Positions 1 through 8,823 are shown, counted from the stretch's first letter. The stretch is 64,000 nucleotides of DNA from Algoriphagus marincola HL-49 (GCA_001314815.1 LJXT01000003.1:1-64000); one strand, 5' to 3'. The notes: a model not told the origin generated them from the sequence alone. Program-made: numbers and translations.

Positions 1-30
1 AGGGGGGGGATTTTCATATTTAATAATTTA

Positions 31-56
31 AAGGTTAGTAATTAAAAACTAACCTT
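31..56. terminator. Inverted repeat downstream of the BlaI/M56 operon
   Basis: Nine-base perfect arms (AAGGTTAGT / ACTAACCTT) with an 8-base AT loop lie about 55 bases past the stop of the minus-strand M56 gene. The placement fits a transcription end for that operon. There is no long T-tract on either strand, so an intrinsic terminator is only a guess. The rest of bases 1-111 shows no gene; the first bases contain a run of eight G. Confidence 0.35.
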
Positions 57-111
57 AATTTATGAACTAGTTTCCAAATTCCAAATGTAGGGAAGAATTT
101 TTAACAAATTA

Positions 112-1389
112 CTAACTCAACTTAAACCGAATCGGAAGTCGCATGCGAGTTCGAACTGCTTGACCTCGTTGCTTGCCCGGCTCCCAGTTGGGTGCATTCT
201 GAATCACTCGTACTGCCTCCTCATCACAGCCTGCACCGATCCCACGGAGCAATTCCACATCTGTGATGGATCCATCTGTATTGATCACGAACACCGCGAT
301 CACTGTACCCTCGACACCCATTTCTTTCGCCTGGGCAGGATATTTTAGATTTTCACTTAGGTAATTATTCCATGCAGCCATACCGCCTGAAGGTGTAGGC
401 GGAGTCTCAACCACATCAAAAATTTCATCCGCTTCGATCTCTACAAGCTTTCCATTGACCATTTCCTTTAATTGAACGGTGCCATCCGCATCTTGAATTT
501 CAACCACGTTTTCAGGTTTGATTGATTCATCATCTGCAAGATTTTGATCACAGGCAAATACTAAAACCATGAGCGAAACCAAAGGAATCACCATAAGAAA
601 GCGGCTTTTGGCAGTGCTTCTTGACTTTTCTCGATTCATCATAAGAATTCTTTTTTTTGTTTGAAACTGATTAAAGCTATTGGTAAGCTGCCAGCTTTGA
701 TCTTTCACAATCAGCCTGAGAAGCAGCCGAGAATAGTCGAATTGAGAAAAAGATTTCGTCACTCCCTGATCAGCTTGAAACTCGTGAATCTCTCGCAATA
801 ACTTCTCATAGAGATAAGCTAGCGGATTAAACCAGAATACAGCCTTGAACAAGTGCGTGAACAGCAAATCCCATGAATGACCTTTGGACACATGAACCGA
901 CTCATGAAGTAAGATCTGACGCTGATCTTCCTCCTCCGGCTCGAAATAGGGCAAAAGAACATATCCAAAATAGGAAGCCGGTTCAAAGCTTGGGTTGACA
1001 GCTATTTTCAGATCTTGGTAACTGAACTTTTCAACCAATTGAAGCTGGAAGAACGGTTTAACCAATCCCAAAATAACCTTCAGCAAGGCAATCGAAAAAC
1101 CGATCACATATACTGTTAGCATTAGGTCCATCCAGCCAAAAGAAACTTCTTCGGTAACCACCCCTTGACCCAATTCAAAGGCAGGCAAGGTATACTCTGC
1201 CAATGCATTTTCTGGGTTAGAAAACTCAAAAGATAGAAAAGGCAATCCAATGGATAGAACTAGAAGGACTATCAAAAATCCCCTATTCCATTCGAAGAAG
1301 GTGAGTTTCTCCAGCGTTAGCTTGTAGAACAACAAGCCAATGGCCAGAATCAGACTTCCTTCAATCCATAAATCAATCAGCCATTTCAT
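112..1389 (-). CDS. BlaR1-type M56 membrane metallopeptidase with C-terminal TonB-like domain
   Basis: A 425-residue polytopic inner-membrane protein. Hydrophobic segments lie near residues 7-23, 36-53, 88-110 and 262-280, and a gluzincin motif HESVH at residues 162-166 fits the M56 (BlaR1/MecR1) family, which signals by site-specific proteolysis of a partner repressor. After the last membrane segment the usual penicillin-binding sensor is absent. Instead the protein ends in a TonB C-terminal-like domain (about 343-425, starting around YLSENLKYPAQAKEMGVEG), as in many Bacteroidota M56 proteins. The start codon overlaps the stop of the upstream BlaI gene (ATGA), indicating translational coupling. 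The likely role is sensing a periplasmic or envelope signal and inactivating the neighbouring repressor; the ligand is unknown. Confidence 0.88.
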   Translation of the reverse strand: MKWLIDLWIEGSLILAIGLLFYKLTLEKLTFFEWNRGFLIVLLVLSIGLPFLSFEFSNPENALAEYTLPAFELGQGVVTEEVSFGWMDLMLTVYVIGFSIALLKVILGLVKPFFQLQLVEKFSYQDLKIAVNPSFEPASYFGYVLLPYFEPEEEDQRQILLHESVHVSKGHSWDLLFTHLFKAVFWFNPLAYLYEKLLREIHEFQADQGVTKSFSQFDYSRLLLRLIVKDQSWQLTNSFNQFQTKKRILMMNREKSRSTAKSRFLMVIPLVSLMVLVFACDQNLADDESIKPENVVEIQDADGTVQLKEMVNGKLVEIEADEIFDVVETPPTPSGGMAAWNNYLSENLKYPAQAKEMGVEGTVIAVFVINTDGSITDVELLRGIGAGCDEEAVRVIQNAPNWEPGKQRGQAVRTRMRLPIRFKLS

Positions 1390-1760
1390 TTCTTAGCGCT
1401 TTTTTCTGCATCATCTATCAGCTTCTGCAGATCTTTAATCTCATTTTTGGAGATTTTTTTCTCATTTACCATGAAGGATAGAAAGTTGCTCACAGAACCT
1501 TGGAAGAAATTAGATACCATGTGATTGATTTTACCCTTGGAATACTCCTCCTGAGAAATCAATGGAATATACATGTGTGTATTTCCATAAACCTTGTGCG
1601 TCAGATATCCTTTGCTTTCCAAAAGGCGTACCGTGGAAGCAATCGTCGTATAGGGCGGTTTGGGCTCATCAAGCTCATTCAAAATATCTCGAACCAAGCC
1701 TTGCCCAATTCTCCAAAGTACCCGCATCATGCGTTCTTCATTTGCTGAAATCTCTTTCAT
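1386..1760 (-). CDS. BlaI/MecI/CopY-family transcriptional repressor
   Basis: A 124-residue winged-helix repressor of the BlaI/MecI family. The N-terminal half shows the typical recognition region (EERMMRVLWRIGQGLVRDIL, then YTTIASTVRLLESKGYL), and the C-terminal half is a helical dimerisation region where BlaR1-type proteases cleave family members. It is the first gene of a two-gene operon with the M56 peptidase, overlapping it by 4 bases. A perfect TCGTA-N4-TACGA dyad lies 44 bases upstream and is a candidate autoregulatory operator. The family is clear. The target genes are not; the adjacent TonB receptor/DUF4249 operon on the same strand is one possibility. Confidence 0.9.
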   Translation of the reverse strand: MKEISANEERMMRVLWRIGQGLVRDILNELDEPKPPYTTIASTVRLLESKGYLTHKVYGNTHMYIPLISQEEYSKGKINHMVSNFFQGSVSNFLSFMVNEKKISKNEIKDLQKLIDDAEKSAKK

Positions 1761-1803
1761 AACTCAATAGTAAGATTAATTAATTAAACATACAACTTAT
1801 TTT

Positions 1804-1817
1804 TCGTATTTCTACGA
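1804..1817. promoter_or_regulatory. Candidate BlaI operator (TCGTA-N4-TACGA)
   Basis: A perfect 5-base inverted repeat, TCGTA TTTC TACGA, sits in the AT-rich 217-base gap upstream of the blaI-like gene. BlaI/MecI repressors bind short dyads overlapping their own promoter, so position and symmetry fit. Binding is inferred, not shown. Confidence 0.4.
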
Positions 1818-1977
1818 TTCATATTAACTAGTAACAATTTATTAAAAGCCTTCAATAATCAAAAGCTGAATTGCGATTAATTCAAATATCTTCTTGAAAA
1901 AGTCCTGAAAAAAGAGAGGACTCCATTCAATAAATTGGAAGTAAATTCTTGAATTTGATATAATTAGAGGAAAAAAA

Positions 1978-2814
1978 CTATTCCTCTTCTACTATTTCAA
2001 TGGATTCGGTCAAAACAGGACCTACAAAGAAATAACCTAGAATCTCACCGCTTCCTTGAGTGATTTGGATATTGGTATCAGGGTTTTGAGGCGGTGGACT
2101 GAAGAGTCCGCCATCATTAAATAGTAGACCAACGAGTTGGTTAAAGTATTCATATACATCGCGGTTCATACGGAAAAGCTCCAAACGAACCTGATCTCCT
2201 TTTTCAAAAGAATAATTCAACTCTAAACCCTGAGTAAAAAACTCTACTCCGAAGGTGTCATCGAAAAGTAAATAATCCCCCCGATCGTTTTTGAGTGTAT
2301 CATTTTCAATCACTCGAATCCGATAGTAATTATCCTCATCAAATGGAATCTTTCCATAAGCTTTGATATAGTATCCCTCCTCTCTGAATACGCGCTCCTC
2401 ACGAAATTCGAAAGTCAAACTATCCAATACCGGTGGCTCCAACATCGTCCCTTGGGATCGATATTCTTGTTCATTCCATTTCACGAGCAATTCATAGCTC
2501 TCTCCTATTCGAGCTACTGACCTAGGGTCAAAAGGCTTGTAGAATCCAAACTGAGGTAAAAACTCAAACCTTGTTGTTTCATCAGTCTCTAGATTTCGAA
2601 TAGATACTTCCGCATCCTGAATCAAAAGTTCATCAGAATTATCAAAGTAATCCTGGGCTAATGAAATTCGCACTTGATTGAAACTAGGATTATCCGTCCA
2701 GCTACCTTCTATAACAGGAATCAAGCCGTCAATAGTAGCTAATGGCAGTTCCACTTCCTCTTGGCAGGAAAAAAAACTAATTGCTAACAATATGCTAAGT
2801 AACCGCTTCATCAA
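1978..2814 (-). CDS. DUF4249-family lipoprotein
   Basis: A 278-residue exported protein with a lipoprotein signal (SFFSC lipobox near residue 17). The remainder is beta-rich and matches the DUF4249 family of Bacteroidota, whose members are almost always encoded next to a TonB-dependent receptor and are thought to be its surface or periplasmic partner. Here the start codon overlaps the stop of the TonB receptor (ATGA), so the two are co-translated. No enzymatic motif is visible. The ligand is unknown; there is no SusD-type gene and no glycoside hydrolase nearby, so a polysaccharide substrate is not supported. Confidence 0.82.
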   Translation of the reverse strand: MMKRLLSILLAISFFSCQEEVELPLATIDGLIPVIEGSWTDNPSFNQVRISLAQDYFDNSDELLIQDAEVSIRNLETDETTRFEFLPQFGFYKPFDPRSVARIGESYELLVKWNEQEYRSQGTMLEPPVLDSLTFEFREERVFREEGYYIKAYGKIPFDEDNYYRIRVIENDTLKNDRGDYLLFDDTFGVEFFTQGLELNYSFEKGDQVRLELFRMNRDVYEYFNQLVGLLFNDGGLFSPPPQNPDTNIQITQGSGEILGYFFVGPVLTESIEIVEEE

Positions 2815-5198
2815 AACTGGAAGTTATAGGTGATAGATGGAAGAAAAGTGAATAAGTAAGTCATCACAATACCCCGTCGGGAAGATTCTACAGGCCCATC
2901 GGAAGGACTGACGGTAATATCGTCGTTGTATATCTCTCTAAACTCGTAGGCAAATGGATTTTTACGGCCGTACAGATTGTAAATACTGAAATTCCAGCTT
3001 CCCCTCCATCGCTTGCCCTTATTGGAGTTTTTCCAAGTGACAGAAGCGTCCATCCGGTGATAGTCAGGAAATCTGTCCTCATTTCTAAATGGTGAGAACA
3101 AAGGCAATTGCTGATTATCGGCGAGATAGGTGCCTATCGGGAAAGTGACCGCCTGACCAGTAGTATAAATAAAGGTCAATCCGGCAGACCACTTCGGAGA
3201 AAACTTATGGTTCAGTACCAAAGTGACATCATGTGGCCGATCGAATCGCGGATTGTAGGCCTGCCCTTGACTGATACCTTCAATTTCTCTCCAAGCTCGA
3301 GACCAGGTATAAGCTAGCCATCCAGTAGTTTTTCCTATATTTTTTCGAAGTAAAAACTCCACGCCATAGCTCCATCCTCTTCCGGAAAGGATTTCAGTTT
3401 CTACATTATCTGTGAATAGAACCTGAGCCCCATTTCTCAAATCAATGATTCCCTCCAGTGTTTTATAATATCCTTCCACAGACAGCTCCCATTTGTTTTC
3501 TTCAAAATTTCTGAAGAAACCCAAAGAAAACTGATCGCTTCTAATCGGGTTGACATAACTATCCGCCAAAATCCAGCGGTCAATAGGAAGACCTGCCGAG
3601 CTGTTGGAAGCGATCTGCACGTATTGGAAATTTCGATTGTAGGCAGACTTGACCGAAAACTTATCATTGAAAAGATATCGGAAAGCTAAGCGTGGCTCCA
3701 AACCTTGATAAAATTGGATATTTTGGAAGCGATCGTAGCGAACCGAATCTATCACTTCTGCTTCAGGACCGGGAATACCTCCTTCATACTCATACTTGAC
3801 CCCATTTCCGAGCTGATTGTATAAACCCCATCGAAGTCCAGCTTCCACACTAAGCTTACTCGTGATATCCAGAGAAGTGCCTGCAAAAATATTGTTGAGC
3901 AGCCCATTTTTTGAATTGGTGGATATACCTTGAATATTACTTCCAGGGGCAGGAGTAAACTCAATGGGCGCAAATCGATAATATTGAGAGTGAAAGCCCC
4001 AATAGGTATTGATTCCTTTTCGATTGACTTGCCAAGTTCCTTTTACACCTGATTCAGAAAGGTTATTGCCCCATTCAAAGCCATTCTCCGGATCGTCGAA
4101 GTCGATCGAATACCGATAGCGCGAATGGTAGGCATTCAAGTCGAAAAAGGTATCGTCACTGATATTTCTAGACCAGGTGGCAGCACTCACCCAATTAGTC
4201 CAGCCCAAGCCAAACTGATCGTCAAGCCCCAAAAAATCCCTCCCTTGATAGGTACTTACACTTAAGCGGTCACGGTCACCGATTCGAAATACAGCTTTAC
4301 CACTGAGGTCGTGAAAATTCAGCTTGTTATTTCGAATTTCTTCATCTCTTGCAAAGCCCAAAAATACATCAGCATAGGTTCTACGTCCAGAAACTATGAA
4401 GGTAGAGTTTTCGGAAAAGAGTGGCCCATCTACGGTTAATCGGGATGAAATAGTTCCTATCCCGCCTTCTCCGTGGATTTGTTGGTTATTTCCTTCTTTG
4501 AGGGATACATCTATTAGCGAGGAAAGCCTACCTCCAAAAGAAGCGGGCATATTTCCCTTATAAAGTTCTACTCCACTAAGCGCATCTGGATTAAAGACCG
4601 AAAAGAATCCAAAAAAGTGGGAAGGATTATAAACTGGGGCTCCATCTATTTGGACTAGGTTTTGATCAGCCGATCCTCCTCTTACAAAAAGACCCGTGGT
4701 CCCTTCTCCTGCTGTCTGTACACCAGGCAACAACTGCAAACTCCGAAGCAAGTCAACTTCTCCAAATAAGGCGGGAATATTTTTGATCGTCTGAATCGGA
4801 ACGCTGTTTTTTCCGGTTTCCAGACTTCTGATATTCTGATCAGGACGCAATTCCTGAATCAACACCTCGTCAAGTGATAACTCATCAGGGCGAAGAAATA
4901 TTTTGACGGTTTTGTTGACATCTTTTTCCGTGATGGCACGAATAGATGTCTGATAACCAACAAATGAGATAGTCAGGTTAGCAGGAAGATCAACCACACT
5001 GATCTCAAATTCACCCTCAAGGTTAGAAACCACCCCGGCCGTTTTATTTCCTTCCCAGTAGATATTCGCGCCCGGAAGAGGAAATGAATTATCCACGTCA
5101 ATCACAACACCCTTTATCAGCTGCTCTTGAGCGATAGAACGAAGAGGAAGTAAGCTTATTAATAGAATTAGAATTTTGAAAAAAATGGCTTTGGACAT
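2811..5198 (-). CDS. TonB-dependent outer-membrane receptor with CarboxypepD_reg-like N-terminus
   Basis: A 795-residue outer-membrane transporter. A signal peptide (about 1-24, ending SIAQ) is followed by a carboxypeptidase-regulatory-like beta-sandwich (about 27-110), a plug domain (about 125-235, with LLPGVQTAGEGTTGLFVRGG) and a C-terminal 22-strand-type barrel ending in ITYNFQF, a canonical terminal aromatic. It is the first gene of an operon with the DUF4249 lipoprotein. The family imports siderophores, vitamins, peptides or glycans using TonB/ExbBD energy. The absence of a SusD partner argues for a DUF4249-type system rather than a polysaccharide utilisation locus. The substrate cannot be read from the sequence. 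Confidence 0.93.
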   Translation of the reverse strand: MSKAIFFKILILLISLLPLRSIAQEQLIKGVVIDVDNSFPLPGANIYWEGNKTAGVVSNLEGEFEISVVDLPANLTISFVGYQTSIRAITEKDVNKTVKIFLRPDELSLDEVLIQELRPDQNIRSLETGKNSVPIQTIKNIPALFGEVDLLRSLQLLPGVQTAGEGTTGLFVRGGSADQNLVQIDGAPVYNPSHFFGFFSVFNPDALSGVELYKGNMPASFGGRLSSLIDVSLKEGNNQQIHGEGGIGTISSRLTVDGPLFSENSTFIVSGRRTYADVFLGFARDEEIRNNKLNFHDLSGKAVFRIGDRDRLSVSTYQGRDFLGLDDQFGLGWTNWVSAATWSRNISDDTFFDLNAYHSRYRYSIDFDDPENGFEWGNNLSESGVKGTWQVNRKGINTYWGFHSQYYRFAPIEFTPAPGSNIQGISTNSKNGLLNNIFAGTSLDITSKLSVEAGLRWGLYNQLGNGVKYEYEGGIPGPEAEVIDSVRYDRFQNIQFYQGLEPRLAFRYLFNDKFSVKSAYNRNFQYVQIASNSSAGLPIDRWILADSYVNPIRSDQFSLGFFRNFEENKWELSVEGYYKTLEGIIDLRNGAQVLFTDNVETEILSGRGWSYGVEFLLRKNIGKTTGWLAYTWSRAWREIEGISQGQAYNPRFDRPHDVTLVLNHKFSPKWSAGLTFIYTTGQAVTFPIGTYLADNQQLPLFSPFRNEDRFPDYHRMDASVTWKNSNKGKRWRGSWNFSIYNLYGRKNPFAYEFREIYNDDITVSPSDGPVESSRRGIVMTYLFTFLPSITYNFQF

Positions 5199-5272
5199 CA
5201 GGTAGGATATAATTCAGCTTTCAAGTACACGGCCTAGGCGGCTTAATGTTTGTTAATTTTCAAATGGAGTCA

Positions 5273-5300
5273 CAAATCTAAACTTACCATTCATCCCAAA
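5273..5300 (-). promoter_or_regulatory. Candidate Bacteroidota promoter for the TonB receptor operon
   Basis: Reading the minus strand, TTTG (5300-5297) is followed after 16 bases by TAGATTTG (5280-5273), an exact match to the Bacteroidota TAnnTTTG -7 box. The spacer is slightly short compared with the usual 19 or so. The implied transcript start would leave a leader of about 65 bases before the receptor start codon. Confidence 0.42.
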
Positions 5301-5337
5301 GGTTATTTCCTTGCTAATTATTTTATAATTTCAGGCC

Positions 5338-6303
5338 ATGATTTGGGCATATCCTGATTTCAAACTTTTAATCATTCTAGCCGGAGCTTTTGCTTTGGGG
5401 TACTTATTTTACATCTCCAGATTCTGGTTGATCAATCGCCGACTTAAAGTCGAAAAACGACGATTGCTTACTAAACTCATTCTGCGAACAAGCTACTTTA
5501 TTCTTTTTCTTATCGCATTTGCAGGACCTTCTATTGGCACATCGACCAAGGAAGTCAAAGAGGAAGGCAAGGATATTTTCCTAGCCATTGACCTATCTCA
5601 GTCCATGAATGCGACAGATATCGGCCCTAGCCGTCTACAAAGGATTAAATTTGAATTGAAGGAATTGATCAAAAATTTTCCTTCTGATCGAATTGGCCTG
5701 ATTATTTTTTCCTCAGAAGCTTACATGCAATGTCCATTGACTTTTGACCAAAATGTCGTTCAGCTTTACCTGGATGGACTCAATACCGGCTTGGTTCCTA
5801 ATGCTGGCACTGACCTAAGTGGTCCACTTAGAATGGCCTTAGATCGATTTATTAGCGATGTTTCTCCAGAAGTCAAATCCAAATCAGTGGTTTTGATCTC
5901 AGATGGAGAGGACTTCGGAGGAGAATATGAGGATGTAGCCGCTTCGCTCGCTGAAGCTGGCATCAAGGTGTTTTCTTTAGGAATCGGTACAGATGCCGGA
6001 AGCTCTATTCCTCGCGGAAATGGCGTGGTGATTGATCCCAATACAGGGAGACCTGCCGAAACAAGGCTAGACCGGGATGCGCTTCAGAAAATCGCCATTG
6101 AAACAGGCGGCAGGTATTTCGAAATATCGGACGTTTCTCAGGAAGTCAGTGATTTGATCGGTAATCTAGAGCGATTGGAAGGCGGCACCATCGGTACCCG
6201 ACAGGTAGAAGCCTCTTCCAATAAATATTTCTATTTTCTGCTTGCAGGATTGATCCTTTCAGTTTTGGATATGATTCTTCCAATCAAAACCATTAAACTT
6301 TGA
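5338..6303 (+). CDS. BatB-like von Willebrand factor A domain membrane protein
   Basis: A 321-residue protein with two N-terminal membrane segments (about 8-30 and 48-66), a VWA domain (about 78-275) and a C-terminal membrane helix (about 298-316). The MIDAS metal site is intact: DLSQS matches DxSxS, and a TDLSGP Thr and a SDGED Asp follow. This order is that of BatA/BatB proteins of the Bat (Bacteroides aerotolerance) locus, which act with TPR partners at the inner membrane, possibly under a MoxR-type AAA ATPase. The next two genes overlap or abut and encode TPR/BatC-like proteins. No moxR, DUF58 or batD gene is present in the window, so the locus is reduced. Confidence 0.85.
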   Translation: MIWAYPDFKLLIILAGAFALGYLFYISRFWLINRRLKVEKRRLLTKLILRTSYFILFLIAFAGPSIGTSTKEVKEEGKDIFLAIDLSQSMNATDIGPSRLQRIKFELKELIKNFPSDRIGLIIFSSEAYMQCPLTFDQNVVQLYLDGLNTGLVPNAGTDLSGPLRMALDRFISDVSPEVKSKSVVLISDGEDFGGEYEDVAASLAEAGIKVFSLGIGTDAGSSIPRGNGVVIDPNTGRPAETRLDRDALQKIAIETGGRYFEISDVSQEVSDLIGNLERLEGGTIGTRQVEASSNKYFYFLLAGLILSVLDMILPIKTIKL

Positions 6304-6305
6304 GC

Positions 6306-6950
6306 ATGAACGGAGGAAAACTAATCATCGGTCTTCTTTTACTCATTCCTTCCTCATGGATGCGTGATTCGGAATTGAATGCTGCGATTGATGTGGCTGG
6401 GGAGAGTTTTGCCAATGGAGAATATGAACAATCCTACCAGGATCATCTTGCCTTGCAAGAACGCTTCGGTGTAAACTACAGTGAGTTGGATTTTAACCTA
6501 GGTCTCAGTGCTCAGTATTCGGAGAAGCTTGATGAGGCAGCAGGTTACTATGACAAAGCAAGTACAAGCGCGGATATGATTCTCTCTTCATTCGCTTACA
6601 ACCAAGGAGGTGTTTTACTTGGAAACAAAAAAGAATACGAAGCTGCGCTTAGTAAATTCAAAACTGCCTTAATCAAGGATCCATTGAATGAAGTCGCAAG
6701 ATATAATTATGAATTGCTTGCCAGATGGATGAAGCGAGACGAAGAACGGAAAAATCAAGAGGAGAATCCTCCCGATCCATCAGACTTTGCCAAGCGAAAA
6801 AAAGCAGAAGCTGATCGATTGGTTGAACAATTCCGGTTCCGAGATGCGTTAAACCTTATGAATGAAGCGCTAGCTCAGGATCAAACCGTGGCAGCTTACC
6901 AGCAATTCATCACCACTCTTCAAGAAGTCACAGAGATCAATGAAAAATAA
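6306..6950 (+). CDS. TPR protein of the Bat locus
   Basis: A tetratricopeptide protein of about 214 residues. The track start is a TTG overlapping the upstream stop; I prefer the ATG six bases later. A short hydrophobic N-terminus (GGKLIIGLLLLIPSSW) is an export or anchor signal. Helical TPR-like repeats follow (about 25-150, including AYNQGGVLLGNKKEYEAALS and NEVARYNYELLARWM), then a charged linker with KNQEENPPDPSDFAKRK. The gene overlaps the next one by 11 bases. BatC/BatE-type TPR proteins are predicted periplasmic scaffolds that pair with BatA/B. The precise Bat letter cannot be assigned from the sequence alone. Confidence 0.75.
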   Translation: MNGGKLIIGLLLLIPSSWMRDSELNAAIDVAGESFANGEYEQSYQDHLALQERFGVNYSELDFNLGLSAQYSEKLDEAAGYYDKASTSADMILSSFAYNQGGVLLGNKKEYEAALSKFKTALIKDPLNEVARYNYELLARWMKRDEERKNQEENPPDPSDFAKRKKAEADRLVEQFRFRDALNLMNEALAQDQTVAAYQQFITTLQEVTEINEK

Positions 6951-7554
6951 GTTAATACTACTTTCAGCAATCATTTTCACCTTTTCACTGGCGTCCTATG
7001 CACAGACAGCCGGTGACTTTTTTAATAAAGCTGCTCGCTCCTACGTCAAAACTGAAAAGGAACAAGCACTCCAAACCGTGAATGATGGCTTGAGTAAATT
7101 TCCGGGAGATAACAAACTGCAAGCATTGAAAGAGAAGCTTGAACAAGAGCAAGAAGAAGAGCAAAATCAAAATCAAGAGCAGCAAAATCAAGAAAACCAA
7201 GAACAGCAAAACCAAGAGAACCAACAAAGTCAGGGAGAGCAGGGCGAACAGCAGCAAAATCAAGAGCAGGGAGAAAAAACAGAGCAGGATCAGGCAAAAG
7301 AATCTGAATCCGGAGATCCTCAGGAAAAAAGCCAAGATCCGGCCAGTGAAAACGCTAACGATCAAATGGACGCCAACCTTGCTGAGCGTCAAAAGGCTTT
7401 AGAAGAATTCAAAGAAAAGCTAAAAGCGATGAACTTGACGTCTGAGCAAGCTGCACAGATTCTTGAGAGTATGAATGCCGCAGAGCTCCGCTACATTCAA
7501 CAGAATCGAAAAAAGGCCACTCAGCGACCCAAGCGGGGAATTCCTGACTGGTAA
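6940..7554 (+). CDS. BatC-like periplasmic protein with Q/E/N-rich low-complexity segment
   Basis: A 204-residue protein with a signal peptide (ending SYAQ), a short TPR-like N-terminal part (about 22-65), a striking Gln/Glu/Asn-rich stretch (about 66-125, repeats such as NQEQQNQENQEQQ), and a conserved tail QILESMNAAELRYIQQ...RPKRGIPDW. A tail of basic residues ending in DW is seen in BatC-type proteins, which supports assignment to the Bat system. It overlaps the preceding TPR gene and lies 41 bases before an unrelated thiolase gene. The low-complexity part is probably a flexible linker. The function is known only by association with VWA Bat proteins. Confidence 0.72.
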   Translation: MKNKLILLSAIIFTFSLASYAQTAGDFFNKAARSYVKTEKEQALQTVNDGLSKFPGDNKLQALKEKLEQEQEEEQNQNQEQQNQENQEQQNQENQQSQGEQGEQQQNQEQGEKTEQDQAKESESGDPQEKSQDPASENANDQMDANLAERQKALEEFKEKLKAMNLTSEQAAQILESMNAAELRYIQQNRKKATQRPKRGIPDW

Positions 7555-7595
7555 ACCCAAAAGCGAAATATTTTATCAGAAAAACCCAAATAAAC

Positions 7596-8777
7596 ATGTT
7601 CAAAGAAGTATACATCGTGTCAGCCGTCCGGACTCCACTTGGTAGTTTCGGTGGAAAACTTTCAGGACTAACAGCAGTAGAGCTAGGAACTACTGCCATC
7701 AAAGGCGCCTTGGAAAAGTCGGGCGTAAAAGCCGAGGCTGTCCAAGAAGTTTTTATGGGAAATGTCATTTCGGCCAACTTAGGTCAAGCACCCGCAAGAC
7801 AGGCCGCGATTGGAGCGGGAATAGGATATCAAGTTCCTTGTACCACGGTAAATAAGGTTTGTGCATCAGGTATGAAATCGGTCATGTTTGGAGCTCAAAG
7901 CATCATGCTTGGCATCAACGATGTAGTTGTGGCTGGAGGTATGGAAAGCATGTCCAATGTTCCTTTTTATGTGCCTAAAGCTCGTTTTGGCTACAAATAC
8001 GGCAATGCGGAGTTTGTAGATGGCCTTGTAAAAGATGGACTTTTTGAGGTGTATTATAAATTCCCGATGGGCAACTGCGCCGACAACACTGCCAAAGAAA
8101 TGAACATCTCCAGAGAGGAACAAGATGCCTATGCCATTCAATCCTACCAGCGTGCAGCTGATGCTTGGGCAAAAGGATACTTCAAAGATGAGGTAGTTCC
8201 TGTAGAAATGAAGGGCAGAAAAGGCGAAACCATTCTGATCGATGAAGATGAGGAGTACAAAAACGTCATGTTTGAAAAAATCCCAAGTCTCCGTCCGGTA
8301 TTTGATAAGGAAGGCACAGTCACAGCAGCCAACGCATCTACCATGAATGATGGAGCTTCTGCTTTGGTCTTGGTTAGCAAGGAAAAAGCAGATGAATTGG
8401 AACTTAAGCCACTAGCCAAAATCCGAGGCTTTGCAGATGCCGCTACAGACCCGCTTTGGTTTACCACTGCTCCGGCCTTGGCTATCCCAAAAGCCATTCA
8501 GCATGCGGGTATCAGTGCCGATGAGGTCGATTTCTATGAAATCAATGAAGCCTTCTCAGCGGTTGCTTTAGCCAATCAAAAAGAATTGAAATTAGACCCA
8601 GCCAAGCTAAATGTCTATGGTGGAGCTGTTTCTCTTGGACATCCACTGGGAGCATCAGGTGCTAGAATTATTTCTACCTTGAATTCAGTCCTTCATCAGC
8701 AATCCGGCTCCATCGGTGTAGCCGGAATATGTAATGGAGGAGGCGGTGCTTCTGCCATGGTCATCGAAAAATTATAA
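7596..8777 (+). CDS. Acetyl-CoA C-acetyltransferase (thiolase)
   Basis: A 393-residue cytosolic thiolase that condenses or cleaves acyl-CoA (acetyl-CoA + acetyl-CoA to acetoacetyl-CoA + CoA in the biosynthetic type). The nucleophilic Cys89 lies in VNKVCASGMKS, the catalytic His in GHPLGASGAR (about 349), the second Cys in GICNGGGGAS (about 379), and the NEAFSAV motif is present. The length is exactly that of the AtoB/PhaA family. An HMG-CoA lyase lies 10 kb away, compatible with ketone-body or leucine metabolism but not linked by operon. A strong intrinsic terminator follows the stop. The substrate chain length cannot be decided from sequence. Confidence 0.93.
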   Translation: MFKEVYIVSAVRTPLGSFGGKLSGLTAVELGTTAIKGALEKSGVKAEAVQEVFMGNVISANLGQAPARQAAIGAGIGYQVPCTTVNKVCASGMKSVMFGAQSIMLGINDVVVAGGMESMSNVPFYVPKARFGYKYGNAEFVDGLVKDGLFEVYYKFPMGNCADNTAKEMNISREEQDAYAIQSYQRAADAWAKGYFKDEVVPVEMKGRKGETILIDEDEEYKNVMFEKIPSLRPVFDKEGTVTAANASTMNDGASALVLVSKEKADELELKPLAKIRGFADAATDPLWFTTAPALAIPKAIQHAGISADEVDFYEINEAFSAVALANQKELKLDPAKLNVYGGAVSLGHPLGASGARIISTLNSVLHQQSGSIGVAGICNGGGGASAMVIEKL

Positions 8778-8792
8778 TCAAACCCACAAACT

Positions 8793-8823
8793 ATCCGCGG
8801 CATATTCTGTCGCGGATTTTTTT
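8793..8823 (+). terminator. Intrinsic terminator after the thiolase, abutting the next start codon
   Basis: Perfect 7-base arms ATCCGCG (8793-8799) and CGCGGAT (8811-8817) enclose an 11-base loop and run into seven T. The T-tract ends at the base directly before the ATG of the MORN-repeat gene. Confidence 0.85.

Noticed and set aside
2-9. Run of eight G at the left edge
   Set aside because: May be real or a sequencing or assembly artefact; nothing around it can be interpreted at the edge.
6985-7392. Long minus-strand ORF (135 aa) rich in Leu
   Set aside because: It is the antisense shadow of the Q/E-rich BatC-like gene; its Leu/Phe runs reflect complement of Gln/Glu codons.
8734-8823. Track start for the MORN-repeat protein inside the thiolase
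   Set aside because: The ATG at 8824 directly begins a signal peptide; the extra 30 residues overlap the thiolase frame and the terminator.
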